Positions 37,978 through 47,111 of a stretch of 59,233 nt of DNA are shown here, piece after piece. The DNA is taken from assembly GCF_000498575.2 (NCBI RefSeq), contig NZ_AWSQ01000001.1:1792161-1851393 (forward strand), read 5' to 3'. A model generated the notes under the pieces. The model worked only from the letters and a program-made list of their open reading frames with translations. It was not told the DNA's origin and made no database searches. This DNA comes from Pseudomonas taeanensis MS-3. Lineage in GTDB: Bacteria > Pseudomonadota > Gammaproteobacteria > Pseudomonadales > Pseudomonadaceae. The position numbers were made by a program, and so were the translations under genes. How positions within the stretch are numbered: the first letter of the stretch is position 1; each line of letters starts with the position of its first letter.

Positions 37978-38865
37978 TCAGCGCAGTTGCGCCTCGTCCA
38001 GGGTGCGCCGACAGGGAATCAGTCCGGCATCCCAGTGCCGAGTGGCCCAGCTCAGCAGCTCAGGCGCGCGGGCCTCCTCAAGCTCACTGGGCACCCGTTG
38101 GCCCAGTGCGTGCAGGCCACGGATCAGCAACGCAGTGGCCTGGTCCGCCGGTAGTGGCGGCGAGCGGTAGGATTTGCCCAGCTTATGTCCGTCCGGCTGG
38201 AGAATCAGTGGCACGTGCAGATAGCGTGGTTGCGGCAGGCCGAGGAGCTCCTGCAGGTACAGCTGGCGCGGGGTCGAGTCGAGCAGGTCGGCGCCGCGCA
38301 CCACGTCGGTGATGCCTTGCCAGGCATCGTCGAGCACCACCGCCAGTTGATAGGCGAACAGCCCATCGCGACGGCGAATCACGAAATCGCCCACCTCCTG
38401 GTTCAGGTGCTGGCGGTACTCGCCCTGCACACGGTCGTTGAAGTGATAGGCCGCGTTCGGCACGCGCAGGCGAATGGCCGCATCGTGCGTGGCATGTCCG
38501 GCTTCGCGGCAGAAACCGGGGTAGATGCCGTGATAGCCCTCCAGCTGCTTGCGTGAGCAGGTACAGGCATAGGCCAGGCCCTGATCGAGCAGACGTTCGA
38601 TCAGGGCGGCGTATTCGGCATGTCGCTGGCTTTGCCGCACCAGTTCGCCGTCCCACTCGAAACCGTAGGTTTCCAGGGTCTTGAGAATTGCATCTTGTGC
38701 ACCGGGGACTTCGCGCGGCGGATCAAGGTCTTCTATGCGCAGCAGCCAGCGTCCGCCCACGGCGCGGGCGTCGAGGTAGGAGGCGAGGGCTGCGACCAGG
38801 GAGCCGAAGTGCAGGTAACCACTGGGTGTGGGGGCGAAGCGACCAATGTAACTGGGGGCGTTCAT
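37978..38865 (-). CDS. gluQ: Glutamyl-Q tRNA(Asp) synthetase
   Basis: A 295-residue truncated GluRS paralogue that attaches glutamate to queuosine of tRNA-Asp. It has class I HIGH-like YLHFG within GRFAPTPSGYLHFGSLVAALASY, DLDPPREVPGAQ, a zinc site with CTCSRKQLEGYHGIYPGFC, and the KLGKS (KMSKS-type) motif near residue 230. The start at 38865 matches homologues, although no Shine-Dalgarno is visible. It lies after dksA across a hairpin, the arrangement in which partial read-through is known to limit gluQ expression. Confidence 0.95.
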   Translation of the reverse strand: MNAPSYIGRFAPTPSGYLHFGSLVAALASYLDARAVGGRWLLRIEDLDPPREVPGAQDAILKTLETYGFEWDGELVRQSQRHAEYAALIERLLDQGLAYACTCSRKQLEGYHGIYPGFCREAGHATHDAAIRLRVPNAAYHFNDRVQGEYRQHLNQEVGDFVIRRRDGLFAYQLAVVLDDAWQGITDVVRGADLLDSTPRQLYLQELLGLPQPRYLHVPLILQPDGHKLGKSYRSPPLPADQATALLIRGLHALGQRVPSELEEARAPELLSWATRHWDAGLIPCRRTLDEAQLR

Positions 38866-38932
38866 CTGGGCGAGGGAGCCAGTTGCCGGGGAGAAGGTTC
38901 GGGGCATCGGCGATAGTGAAGCAGAAACAACA

Positions 38933-38952
38933 CGGGGCGCCTAAGCGCCCCG
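38933..38952 (-). terminator. Terminator between dksA and gluQ
   Basis: CGGGGCGC and GCGCCCCG form an 8-bp stem with loop TTAG, followed on the minus strand by TGTTGTTT. It lies 8 bases after the dksA stop and upstream of gluQ. Confidence 0.85.
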
Positions 38953-38960
38953 TAATCGGA

Positions 38961-39404
38961 TCAGGATCCGACCTGCTTTTCCCTGATTTCCGCCAGGGTC
39001 TTGCAGTCGATGCACAGGGTCGCGGTGGGGCGCGCTTCCAGACGGCGGATGCCGATCTCGACGCCGCAGGAATCACACCAGCCGTAGTCGTTGTCTTCGA
39101 TCAACTGCAGGGTTTCGTCGATCTTCTTGATCAGCTTGCGCTCGCGATCACGGGCACGCAGCTCCAGGCTGAATTCTTCTTCCTGGCTGGCACGGTCGGC
39201 CGGGTCGGGGAAGTTGGCCGCTTCGTCCTGCATGTGGTGCACAGTACGATCGACTTCCTGCATCAATTCCAGCTTCCAGGTATTGAGGATGCTGGTGAAG
39301 TGGGCGCGCATCGGCTCACTCATGTACTCCTCGCCCTTGCCTTCTTTGTAGGGTTCGAAGCCACGAATCAGTTGGCTGCTTTTTGCTTTTGCTTTGGTGG
39401 GCAT
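38961..39404 (-). CDS. dksA: RNA polymerase-binding transcription factor DksA
   Basis: A 147-residue coiled-coil protein that works with ppGpp to repress rRNA and activate amino acid promoters. MPTKAKAKSSQLIRGFEPY leads into the coiled coil with the tip DPADRASQEEEF, whose two acidic residues (D-x-x-D) are kept. The zinc finger CDSCGVEIGIRRLEARPTATLCIDCK has all four cysteines. AGAGG precedes the ATG at 39404; the longer open frame upstream is not used. Confidence 0.98.
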   Translation of the reverse strand: MPTKAKAKSSQLIRGFEPYKEGKGEEYMSEPMRAHFTSILNTWKLELMQEVDRTVHHMQDEAANFPDPADRASQEEEFSLELRARDRERKLIKKIDETLQLIEDNDYGWCDSCGVEIGIRRLEARPTATLCIDCKTLAEIREKQVGS

Positions 39405-39600
39405 GGATGACCGCCTCTCACATTCTCTAATCCACTGCGCAGGATGATGTCCATTGCCGGTTATAAAGCGGCCCTGCGGCTGCAAGCGGGCGAACTTACC
39501 AGAACAACTCAAGCCGCGCCACTCCCTGTTGTCGAGGTTGCTGACGTTTCGCCGAGACGTTGGTTAGAATCCGCGCCTCAACCTCTATAAAGGCAAGACC

Positions 39601-40782
39601 ATGGCCCAGCCTTACAGTGCCCGCAGCCGCGCCATCGAACCCTTTCACGTCATGGCCTTGCTCGCCCGCGCCAACCAGTTGCAGGCCGAAGGCTGTGACG
39701 TGATTCACCTGGAAATCGGTGAGCCGGACTTCACCACCGCTGCACCTATCGTCGCTGCCGGCCAGGCTGCCCTGGCTGCCGGGCATACCCGCTATACGGC
39801 AGCGCAGGGTATTCCGGCCCTGCGTGAAGCGATTGCCGGCTTCTACGCGCAACGTTATCGATTGAGCATAGACCCTCAACGGATTTTGATTACTCCCGGT
39901 GGTTCCGGCGCCTTGTTATTGGCCACCAGCTTGTTGGTCGATCCGGGCAAGCATTGGCTACTGGCCGATCCGGGTTACCCCTGCAATCGCCACTTCCTGC
40001 GCTTGATCGAAGGCGCCGCGCAGCTGGTGCCGGTGGGCCCGGAGGTGCGTTATCAGCTGACCCCCGAACTGGTAGAGCGGCATTGGGACCGCGATAGCGT
40101 CGGCGCTCTGGTCGCGTCGCCAGCAAACCCGACCGGCACCTTGCTGCAGCGCGATGAGTTGGCCGGCCTGTCGCGAGCCTTGAAAGATCGTGGGGGGCAT
40201 CTGGTGGTCGATGAGATCTATCACGGCCTGACCTACGGGGTCGACGCGGCCAGCGTGCTGGAAGTGGATGATGAGGCTTTTGTGCTCAACAGCTTTTCCA
40301 AGTATTTCGGCATGACCGGCTGGCGTCTCGGTTGGCTGGTGGCCCCGCCCGCGGCGGTGCCGGAACTGCAGAAACTGGCGCAGAACCTCTACATCAGTGC
40401 GCCGAGCATGGCGCAGCACGCCGCGCTGGCCTGTTTCGAGCCGCAGACCCTGGAGATTCTCGAGCAGCGCCGTGAGGCGTTTGCGCAGCGCCGCGACTTC
40501 TTGCTGCCGGCGCTACGTGAGCTGGGTTTCAATATTGCGGTAGAGCCAGAAGGCGCCTTCTATTTATATGCGGACATCAGTGCGTTTGGTGGCGATGCTT
40601 TCGCATTTTGTAAGCACTTTCTGGAAACCGAGCATGTGGCCTTTACGCCGGGCCTGGACTTCGGTCGGCATCAGGCCGGACAACATGTGCGATTTGCCTA
40701 CACACAGAGTCAGATGCGACTGCAGCAGGCCGTCGAACGCATCGCCCGTGGCCTGAAAACCTGGCGGCCCCATGCATTTTGA
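39601..40782 (+). CDS. PLP-dependent aminotransferase (class I/II)
   Basis: A 393-residue aspartate-aminotransferase-fold enzyme. [14 protein letters not shown] at the N-terminus, [11 protein letters not shown] near 172-182, [11 protein letters not shown] near 202-212, and the PLP lysine Lys234 in [16 protein letters not shown] are intact; the substrate carboxylate Arg is in HVRFAYTQS. The gene occupies the conserved place next to dksA. The amino acid substrate is not known. It overlaps sfsA by 11 bases. Confidence 0.93.
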   Translation: MAQPYSARSRAIEPFHVMALLARANQLQAEGCDVIHLEIGEPDFTTAAPIVAAGQAALAAGHTRYTAAQGIPALREAIAGFYAQRYRLSIDPQRILITPGGSGALLLATSLLVDPGKHWLLADPGYPCNRHFLRLIEGAAQLVPVGPEVRYQLTPELVERHWDRDSVGALVASPANPTGTLLQRDELAGLSRALKDRGGHLVVDEIYHGLTYGVDAASVLEVDDEAFVLNSFSKYFGMTGWRLGWLVAPPAAVPELQKLAQNLYISAPSMAQHAALACFEPQTLEILEQRREAFAQRRDFLLPALRELGFNIAVEPEGAFYLYADISAFGGDAFAFCKHFLETEHVAFTPGLDFGRHQAGQHVRFAYTQSQMRLQQAVERIARGLKTWRPHAF

Positions 40783-41479
40783 TCCGCCACTGGAGCCGGG
40801 GCGCCTGCTGCGCCGTTACAAGCGTTTCCTCGCCGATATCGAAACCTCCAGTGGCGAGTTGCTGACCATCCATTGCGCCAACACCGGCTCGATGCTCAAT
40901 TGCATGAGCGAAGGCGCGCGGATCTGGTTCAGCCGCTCCAGCGATCCCAAGCGCAAACTGCCGGGCACCTGGGAGATTGGCGAAACTCCGCACGGTCGAC
41001 TGGCCTGCATCAACACGGGGCGGGCCAACGGGTTGGTCGAGGAGGCGCTGCGCGCCGGGGTGATCGCCGAGTTGAGCGGATTCAGTGGGCTTAAGCGCGA
41101 AGTGCCCTATGGACAGGAACGCAGTCGGGTGGATTTTCGCCTGGACTATCCGAGCGGCCCTGCCTTCGTCGAAGTGAAAAGCGTGACCTTGGGCTTCGCC
41201 GACTCAACTGTCGCGGCCTTTCCCGATGCGCGTACCGAGCGCGGCAGCAAGCACTTGCGTGAGCTGGCCGCCTTGGCCCGCGAGGGTGTGCGTGCAGTGC
41301 AGTTGTACTGCGTAAACCTCTCCGGCATCGACGCAGTGCGCCCGGCCGAAGAGATTGACTCCGCGTATACCGCAGCCCTACGCGAGGCGGTTAAGGCCGG
41401 CGTCGAGGTGTTGGCCTATGGCGTGGACATCAGCCCCGAAGGTCTTCGCCTGGCGCGCAAGCTCGAGGTGGCGCTATAG
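40772..41479 (+). CDS. sfsA: Sugar fermentation stimulation protein SfsA
   Basis: A 235-residue nuclease-like DNA-binding protein. [23 protein letters not shown] and the PD-(D/E)xK-like core [24 protein letters not shown] are typical. In E. coli SfsA was linked to maltose metabolism; its precise role is unsettled. The start lies inside the aminotransferase gene, so translation is coupled. Downstream a REP-like hairpin separates it from the convergent Rieske gene. Confidence 0.95.
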   Translation: MHFDPPLEPGRLLRRYKRFLADIETSSGELLTIHCANTGSMLNCMSEGARIWFSRSSDPKRKLPGTWEIGETPHGRLACINTGRANGLVEEALRAGVIAELSGFSGLKREVPYGQERSRVDFRLDYPSGPAFVEVKSVTLGFADSTVAAFPDARTERGSKHLRELAALAREGVRAVQLYCVNLSGIDAVRPAEEIDSAYTAALREAVKAGVEVLAYGVDISPEGLRLARKLEVAL

Positions 41480-41542
41480 CCGGATGTAATCTGAGGGCAC
41501 TGTTTTTTGCATAAACCGCTGCCGGATTGCATCCGGGCTACA
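41479..41542. repeat. REP-like inverted repeat, copy 3 (convergent terminator)
   Basis: Arms GCCGGATGTAATC (41479-41491) and GCCGGATTGCATCCGGGCTAC (41521-41541) are inverted copies around a loop containing GTTTTTTGC. It lies between the convergent sfsA and Rieske genes and overlaps the end of the latter by a few bases. Confidence 0.65.
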
Positions 41543-41852
41543 GGAGCCAAATTCCTTCGCTGTTTTCCTCGCAACTCAGCGCCTCGAGTGACTGCCCGGC
41601 GCAGGGGCCAGCCACGCACTCGCCTGAATCGATCAGGAACAGTGCGCCATGGGTAGCGCACTGGATCAGGCTGGCGCTGGCGTCGAGAAACTGGTCGGGC
41701 TGCCACTCCAGGGGAATGCCGCGGTGCGGGCAGCGGTTCAGGTAAGCGTATACCTGGCCGTCCTTGCGCACGGCAAACAGCTTGTTGTCAGCAATCACAA
41801 AGCCTCGGCTCTGACCTTCAGTCAGCTCATCCGGAGCGCATAAACGAATCAT
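41538..41852 (-). CDS. Rieske [2Fe-2S] ferredoxin-like protein
   Basis: A 104-residue single-domain Rieske protein. Both cluster-binding motifs are complete: CPHRG near residues 41-45 and CATHGALF near 65-72. It has no membrane anchor, so it is a soluble electron carrier or regulator like those beside oxygenases; no oxygenase is nearby. ATG at 41852 has GGAG 6 bases upstream; the other ATG 6 bases earlier is too close to that site. Confidence 0.9.
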   Translation of the reverse strand: MIRLCAPDELTEGQSRGFVIADNKLFAVRKDGQVYAYLNRCPHRGIPLEWQPDQFLDASASLIQCATHGALFLIDSGECVAGPCAGQSLEALSCEENSEGIWLL

Positions 41853-42003
41853 CGGCATCTCCACGCAGGCGCGCATTATCCTCTACTGTTAGCGACTGCC
41901 AAGAGGCATGAGCTGTCGGGGACTGAGTCGTTTGACTGGCAGCCTGTCGCACAGCCTCTTATCCTGCCAGCCAACCTCTGACTGCCGAAGCCAAGTCCAC
42001 GCC

Positions 42004-43041
42004 ATGAATCCTGTTGTTCAGCCGCGCTCACTGTTTATTGCTCTGGGCTTACTGCTTGCGTTCGCGCTGTGGTTGTCCCTGGCGTTGGGGCCGGTCAACC
42101 TGCCACTGGCCGATACCCTGCAAGCGGCGTTGCGCCTGCTAGGGTTGCCCGTGGGCGGCACAGAACTGCAGCAGGCCGAGTTGATTCTCGGGCAAATTCG
42201 TCTGCCGCGCAGTTTGCTCGGGCTGACGGTGGGCGCGGTGCTGGCGTTATGCGGGGTGGCCATGCAGGGCTTGTTCCGCAACCCGTTAGCCGACCCTGGC
42301 TTGGTCGGCGTGTCCAGCGGCGCGGCCCTGGGCGCGGCCCTGGCCATCGTCGGCGGCGCGGCGCTGGGTGGCCTGCCAAACGCCTTGGCGCCTTATCTGT
42401 TGTCGTTTTGTGCCTTTATCGGCGGGCTTGGGGTGACTGCTTTGGTCTATCGTCTGGGGCGGCGCGATGGCCAGACCAGCGTAGCCACCATGCTCTTGGC
42501 CGGGATCGCCCTGACCGCCCTGGCTGGCGCGGCGATTGGTCTGTTTACCTACCTGGCCGATGACGCGACGCTGCGCACCCTGACCTTCTGGAACCTTGGC
42601 AGCCTCAATGGCGCCAGTTACGCACGGCTCTGGCCTTTGTTGCTGGTTACCGTGGCGGTTGCGCTGTGGTTGCCGCGTCGGGCCAAGGCGCTGAATGCGT
42701 TGCTGTTAGGCGAATCTGAAGCGCGCCACCTGGGATTTGCGGTCGAGGGGATCAAGCGTGAGCTGGTGCTGTGCACCGCCCTCGGGGTTGGTGCTGCGGT
42801 GGCGGCAGCGGGGTTGATCGGTTTTATTGGCCTGGTGGTGCCGCATTTGATGCGTTTGTTGATTGGTCCGGATCACCGACTGTTGTTGCCAGCGTCGGCG
42901 CTGGCGGGGGCGAGCCTGCTGCTGCTGGCAGATCTGCTCGCGCGTCTGTTACTGGCGCCGGCTGAGTTGCCATTGGGTATTGTCACCGCGTTGATCGGGG
43001 CACCGTTCTTCCTCTACCTACTCGTGCGAGGACGCGCCTGA
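42004..43041 (+). CDS. phuU: Heme ABC transporter permease (FecCD family)
   Basis: A 345-residue permease with about ten membrane segments. Family motifs are [50 protein letters not shown] and [23 protein letters not shown]. It is followed directly by the ATPase (overlap of 1 base) and by a PhuW-type lipoprotein, which is the pseudomonad phu heme-uptake order. The receptor, heme-carrier and periplasmic binding-protein genes phuR, phuS and phuT, expected upstream, are absent. No Fur box was seen between 41,877 and 42,003. Confidence 0.9.
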   Translation: MNPVVQPRSLFIALGLLLAFALWLSLALGPVNLPLADTLQAALRLLGLPVGGTELQQAELILGQIRLPRSLLGLTVGAVLALCGVAMQGLFRNPLADPGLVGVSSGAALGAALAIVGGAALGGLPNALAPYLLSFCAFIGGLGVTALVYRLGRRDGQTSVATMLLAGIALTALAGAAIGLFTYLADDATLRTLTFWNLGSLNGASYARLWPLLLVTVAVALWLPRRAKALNALLLGESEARHLGFAVEGIKRELVLCTALGVGAAVAAAGLIGFIGLVVPHLMRLLIGPDHRLLLPASALAGASLLLLADLLARLLLAPAELPLGIVTALIGAPFFLYLLVRGRA

Positions 43042-43808
43042 TGCTGCGCGCGGAGAATCTGGCGGTGCAGCGTGGTCCCCGCACGGTGCTGGCGGGCATC
43101 GACCTGCAGCTGCAGCCAGGTCAGGTGCTGGGCGTGCTCGGTCCGAATGGCGCGGGCAAGAGCACCTTGCTCGGCGCGCTCTGTGGTGAGCTGCACCCGG
43201 CCCAAGGCCAGGTCTACCTGGATCAGCGCCGGCTCAGCGATTGGCCGGGCGGCGAGCGTGCGCAGCGGCTGGCGGTTTTGCCGCAGAGTTCGACGCTGAG
43301 TTTTGCCTTTCCTGCTGAGGCTGTTGTGGCCATGGGCCGATTGCCCCACGCCAGTGGCCGCGTGCGCGATGCGCAGATCATTCGCGAGGCGCTGTTGGCC
43401 GCGGACGCCGCGCATCTGACCGGGCGCAGTTACCTGGCCTTGTCCGGCGGCGAGCGGCAACGCGTGCACCTGGCGCGGGTGCTGGCACAACTCTGGCCAG
43501 GCGGGGCGGGACAGGTCCTGCTGTTGGACGAGCCGACCTCGATGCTCGACCCTTTGCATCAGCACACCACCCTGCAAGCCGTGCGGACTTTCGCCGAGCA
43601 GGGCGCGTCAGTGTTGGTGATTCTGCATGACCTGAACCTGGCGGCGCGTTACTGCGATCGTCTGTTGTTGCTCGATCGCGGTCGGCCATATGCCCTGGGC
43701 AGTCCCGAGGAGGTGCTGTGCGCCGAGCCGCTGCACGCCGTATTCGGCCTGCAGGTGCTGGTGCAGCGCCATCCAGAACGCGGTCATCCGCTAATTGTCG
43801 CCCGCTGA
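43041..43808 (+). CDS. phuV: Heme ABC transporter ATP-binding protein
   Basis: A 255-residue ATPase. Walker [13 protein letters not shown] (near 34-45), signature [21 protein letters not shown], Walker [14 protein letters not shown] and switch His in [14 protein letters not shown] are intact. The extra WPGGAG segment between signature and Walker B is usual in HmuV proteins. Start overlaps the permease stop, so both are translated together. Confidence 0.93.
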   Translation: MLRAENLAVQRGPRTVLAGIDLQLQPGQVLGVLGPNGAGKSTLLGALCGELHPAQGQVYLDQRRLSDWPGGERAQRLAVLPQSSTLSFAFPAEAVVAMGRLPHASGRVRDAQIIREALLAADAAHLTGRSYLALSGGERQRVHLARVLAQLWPGGAGQVLLLDEPTSMLDPLHQHTTLQAVRTFAEQGASVLVILHDLNLAARYCDRLLLLDRGRPYALGSPEEVLCAEPLHAVFGLQVLVQRHPERGHPLIVAR

Positions 43809-43817
43809 GGAGAACCC

Positions 43818-44699
43818 ATGCGTGTCCTTGTCATCGCATTGTTGGCGCTCCTGGCGGGCTGTCAGAGCGCTTTGCCACCCTTGCCGGCCTGGCAGAGTCC
43901 ACTGGGCCTGACGCATGCTGACCTGGGGCAGATTGAAGATCTGCGTACAGGCGAGCGACTAACGCCACGGCAACTGGTTGAGCGTCTGGCCAAGGCACCA
44001 CGGGTGCTGGTCGGCGAACAGCACGACAACCCGGATCACCATGCCCTGCAACTCTGGCTGCTGCGCGCGCTGGCAGAGCAGCGGCAGCAGGGCAGTCTGT
44101 TGCTGGAAATGCTGACGCCGGACCAGCAACCCAGGGTGGATGCCGTGCGCGAGCAGTTTGCGTCCGGTGATACGGTTGCCGACCTGCCAGGCGCGCTGTA
44201 TTGGCTTCCCGGCTGGGACTGGGCGTTGTATGAAGCGCTTGTGCGGCATGCCCTGGGCCAGCCTTATCCGTTGTTGGCGGCCAATCTGCAGCCTGCTGAG
44301 GTGCTGCAGGTTTATCGCCAGCCAGCGATCTTGAGCGGCACGGCTTCGACGGCGGATAGGGTGCGTCAGCTGCTGCTGGAGCAGATTCGCGTCTCTCACT
44401 GCGGCCTGCTGCCGGACAGCCAGCTGCCGGCCATGCTCGCCGTGCAGCAGCAACGCGACCGACGCATGGCCGAGGTGCTGCTGGCAGCGCCTGCCCCAAG
44501 CCTGCTAGTAGCCGGAGCCTTTCATGTGCGCCGTGACCTGGGCGTACCCTTGCACCTGGTCGATCTGAACCCGCTGGCGGACAGCCTGGTGTTGCTCCTC
44601 GCCGAGGTCGGCAAGCCGGTTAGTGCTGACGCGGCCGATTTCGTCTGGTACAGCGCCGCGCTGCCGGAACAGGATCATTGCGCCGAACTGCGGCCTTGA
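43818..44699 (+). CDS. phuW: ChaN-family lipoprotein, PhuW-like
   Basis: A 293-residue lipoprotein. The signal MRVLVIALLALLAGC has a clear lipobox (LAGC), so Cys15 is lipidated. The family core includes RVLVGEQHDNPDHHALQLWLL and LLLEMLTPDQQPRVD, and a late LLVAGAFHVRRDLGVPLHL. Related ChaN proteins bind heme as a dimer. It ends the phuUVW set; downstream is the prrF sRNA, convergent to it. Role in heme acquisition is inferred from context. Confidence 0.88.
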   Translation: MRVLVIALLALLAGCQSALPPLPAWQSPLGLTHADLGQIEDLRTGERLTPRQLVERLAKAPRVLVGEQHDNPDHHALQLWLLRALAEQRQQGSLLLEMLTPDQQPRVDAVREQFASGDTVADLPGALYWLPGWDWALYEALVRHALGQPYPLLAANLQPAEVLQVYRQPAILSGTASTADRVRQLLLEQIRVSHCGLLPDSQLPAMLAVQQQRDRRMAEVLLAAPAPSLLVAGAFHVRRDLGVPLHLVDLNPLADSLVLLLAEVGKPVSADAADFVWYSAALPEQDHCAELRP

Positions 44700-44902
44700 G
44701 TTGTTGCCGGCGGGCGATCTAAGCAACTTACTGTCGCTGTCATAGGCGGTTCCGCTTGCTGTTTGTGCTGGGCTGCTGACTCGAATGCAGCTATCAATCA
44801 GCCTGAGTTCTCGATGAGAGCTTGTTAGAGCGCGGAATTGGCCAGATGGTCGGCGATGCAAGTGGGCCACGAGGAGTCGGCTGGGCGTACTTTTCTGCAG
44901 GT
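44700..44902. other. Spacer between phuW and prrF
   Basis: 203 bases without a gene. No second prrF copy is seen here, although P. aeruginosa has two in tandem at this locus. Confidence 0.6.
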
Positions 44903-44929
44903 AAAAAAAGACCCGGCAAGAGCCGGGTC
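44903..44929 (-). terminator. Terminator of prrF
   Basis: GACCCGGC-TCTT-GCCGGGTC followed by seven T on the minus strand. Confidence 0.95.
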
Positions 44930-45012
44930 AATAACCGTGATTAGCCTGATGAGGAGATAACCAGAAGAGGCCTGTAAGTCTCTTGAGGTTAACAGCTGAT
45001 CTCGCGATCAGT
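44903..45012 (-). ncRNA. prrF: PrrF small RNA (Fur-controlled iron-sparing sRNA)
   Basis: The minus strand reads ACTGATCGCGAGATCAGC at the 5' end, CTCATCAGGCTAATCACGG in the conserved target-pairing core, and ends in GACCCGGCTCTTGCCGGGTC plus TTTTTTT. This matches the PrrF RNAs of pseudomonads, which with Hfq shut down sodB, sdh and other iron-protein mRNAs in iron starvation. Location between phuW and the cyclic-nucleotide-binding gene is the P. aeruginosa prrF1-prrF2 locus. The start near 45012 is estimated from the promoter; length is about 110 nt. Only one copy is present. Confidence 0.93.
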
Positions 45013-45015
45013 CGC

Positions 45016-45038
45016 GATAATAATAACAATTATCATTT
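45016..45038 (-). promoter_or_regulatory. Fur box overlapping the prrF promoter
   Basis: GATAATAATAACAATTATCATT agrees well with the GATAATGATAATCATTATC Fur consensus. On the minus strand it ends in TATTATTATC just before the sRNA, so it probably covers the -10 element, giving repression when iron is plentiful. Confidence 0.88.
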
Positions 45039-45138
45039 ACAAGTCAACGGTCTTTTCAAAATACTTTCGACCACTCTGTCGCAAGCCTCGAGTGCTCCGA
45101 GCCTGGCCTAGGGTCAGGCTCGAGGTAGGGTTTATGCC

Positions 45139-45939
45139 TTACAGGGCCGCCGCAGGCAGGCGCAGCTGGGTGACTTCCTTGTTCAGTAAGTCGATGCGCC
45201 GGGCCATGTTTTCAATCAGGCTGTGGGCAATCCGTGGATTGCTCTGCATCAGGCTGAGGAATTGCTCCTTGGGGATCACCATTACCGTACAGGGCTCACA
45301 GGCCACTACGGTGGCGCTGCGCTTCTCGCGGGTGAAAACAGCCATGGCGCCGAAAATTTCGTCTTTCTGTACATCGCCGACCTTGTGTCCGTCGACATAG
45401 GCTTCGGCACGACCTTCGATGATGATGAAAACGTGATCGGCAGCGGTGCCTTGAAGGATCAGCTCTTCACCGGCGGCGAAGTGTTGGAAGCCGGTAGCGG
45501 GTCGGATGTCCGGTTGCTTAAGGCGCGCCAGGGCATCGGAGAGTAGAGCGGTATGGCCGATCAGGTACTGGATAAACAATTCTTGGCGCTGTTCGCTGGC
45601 GTAGATGTGTTTGAACACTTCGCTGCGTGAGTAGGGGGTCAGGCTCAGTGGCTCTTCGCTGCTGAACCGGCAGCTGGGCAGGTCGATGCCCTGGCGTAAA
45701 CCTACCAGGTCGCCTTCCTGTAGATAGAACAGCGGACGCTCGCTGACCAGTGCATGCAACAAGCCATCTTCAATAATGAACAACTGGTTGTCCGGCAGCA
45801 CTTTGCTCAGATCTTCGACCCCCTCCAGTCGTAGGGGTGACCCACTAGGTGACAGGCCTTCCAACAGCTGCGTGGGGATGCTTTGCAGTCGGTTGATCAG
45901 TTGGTCGGCGTAAGCTGGTTGCTCACCGAGTAAGTACAT
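45139..45939 (-). CDS. cbpA: Cyclic nucleotide-binding domain protein (CbpA-like)
   Basis: A 266-residue protein. The C-terminal cNMP-binding domain (about 150-250) includes GEELILQGTAADHVFIIIEGRAEAYVDGHKVGDVQKDEIFGAMAVFTREKRSATVVA. An unidentified N-terminal domain of about 140 residues precedes it. There is no helix-turn-helix, so it is not a Crp-type regulator. P. aeruginosa CbpA, at the same locus, binds cAMP and localises to the cell pole, as I recall. The gene ends 127 bases from the prrF start. Confidence 0.9.
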   Translation of the reverse strand: MYLLGEQPAYADQLINRLQSIPTQLLEGLSPSGSPLRLEGVEDLSKVLPDNQLFIIEDGLLHALVSERPLFYLQEGDLVGLRQGIDLPSCRFSSEEPLSLTPYSRSEVFKHIYASEQRQELFIQYLIGHTALLSDALARLKQPDIRPATGFQHFAAGEELILQGTAADHVFIIIEGRAEAYVDGHKVGDVQKDEIFGAMAVFTREKRSATVVACEPCTVMVIPKEQFLSLMQSNPRIAHSLIENMARRIDLLNKEVTQLRLPAAAL

Positions 45940-46045
45940 ACGCGTAATTCCTTGAACTGGCTAGGCTGACTGAAGCGCACGAAAGGCCCTAAAACAATAG
46001 GCGGCGCCAGGCCCTAGGTAAATCCTTGTCGGTAGAGGTTGTGAG

Positions 46046-46318
46046 CTAGCTCTTATTGTGTGGCGAACAAGCTTCGAGTTGACCGTTCAACTCGGCTTTG
46101 TGAGCGGGTGGCAACTGATTCCAGTGCACATCCAGAAGTGCTCCCTCGATGGCGTAGAGCAGGACTTTGGACGCGCGAAAACCACGCGCGCGTACCGCCC
46201 GGTAGGCACTGACCGCGCCGAGCCTGCGCAGGTCGTTGGCGCTGTGTATGCCAACGGCATGCAGCCACTGCGCCGAAGTCTTGCCAAGGTTCTTCAAGTG
46301 TTGCAGTTCGTCGTTCAT
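46046..46318 (-). CDS. TfoX/Sxy C-terminal domain protein
   Basis: A 90-residue protein consisting only of the TfoX C-terminal helix-hairpin domain: LKNLGKTSAQWLHAVGIHSANDLRRLGAVSAYRAVRARGFRASKVLLYAIEGALLDVHW. It lacks the N-terminal domain of full-length competence regulators. AAGGAGG lies 6 bases before the ATG at 46318. Role unknown. It follows the methyltransferase gene by 41 bases. Confidence 0.92.
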   Translation of the reverse strand: MNDELQHLKNLGKTSAQWLHAVGIHSANDLRRLGAVSAYRAVRARGFRASKVLLYAIEGALLDVHWNQLPPAHKAELNGQLEACSPHNKS

Positions 46319-46359
46319 CGAGCCTCCTTGCATTGCCGGAAAAGCGGCTGGAGAAATAC

Positions 46360-47109
46360 TCAGTGGGGGATACCTGCCAGAAAGTGTAGCGGCCAGCGGA
46401 CAACTCGTAGCTGATTGATATCACCCCAGGCCTCACGCAGGTCCGGCTCAAGCTCGGTAACCGGGTCTCGGTCATGTTGACGTTCCCAGCATTGCACCGC
46501 CGACCAGGTGCGCAGATAGCCAAGCAGGTGATTGAAGCTCCATCGCGCTTCGATGGCCAGATCGGGCAGTTTGATGCGTGGGAATGGTGCGTAGATATCG
46601 CTATAACCGGCATCTACGCTACTGCGTCCGGTGGGCCAGTAGCCGCCCAGGGTGCCCCAGTAAAACACGTCGATCAGCGCATCCAGGGGCTCGTCGATAC
46701 GCAAAAGGCTGTAACACCAGGCGCAGAACAGTCCGCCAGGCTTGAGCAGGCGCGCCACCTCGGCGAAGAACACTGGTGTGGCGAACCAGTGCAGGGCTTG
46801 CGCGACCACGATCAGATCGAGGCTGGCACTGGCTAATGGCTGTGCTTCGGCGTTGGCAGTAAAACAGGCAATGCCACTGAGATCTTCGGCGGCGCGTAGC
46901 TGCTCCAGGCTCGCATCGCAGGCCAGGACCTGAGTGAAGTACTGGCGGAGTGGGCGGCTGGCCTGGCCGTTACCGCAGGCGATGTCCAGGGCTCGTTGGC
47001 GTTCGGGGCTGTGATTGGCCAGCCACTGGAACAGTGCGTCTGGATACTCGGGGCGAAAATTGGCGTAGGCAGTCGAGCGGGCGCCAAACAGTTGGGAGGC
47101 TTCGCTCAT
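46360..47109 (-). CDS. Class I SAM-dependent methyltransferase
   Basis: A 249-residue protein. Motif I is ALDIACGNGQASRPL (near 40-54), with the acidic VLACDAS of motif II, NAEAQPLASASLDLIVVAQALHWF for motifs post-I/III, and LKPGGLFCAW. The family is UbiE/Methyltransf_11-like; some relatives are trans-aconitate-type enzymes. The substrate cannot be told. The start is 2 bases after the pentapeptide-repeat gene's stop, so the two are coupled. Confidence 0.88.
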   Translation of the reverse strand: MSEASQLFGARSTAYANFRPEYPDALFQWLANHSPERQRALDIACGNGQASRPLRQYFTQVLACDASLEQLRAAEDLSGIACFTANAEAQPLASASLDLIVVAQALHWFATPVFFAEVARLLKPGGLFCAWCYSLLRIDEPLDALIDVFYWGTLGGYWPTGRSSVDAGYSDIYAPFPRIKLPDLAIEARWSFNHLLGYLRTWSAVQCWERQHDRDPVTELEPDLREAWGDINQLRVVRWPLHFLAGIPH

Positions 47110-47111
47110 GT

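Noticed and set aside
41877..42003. A Fur box before phuU
   Set aside because: Searched by eye; no GATAAT-like inverted repeat found in this interval.
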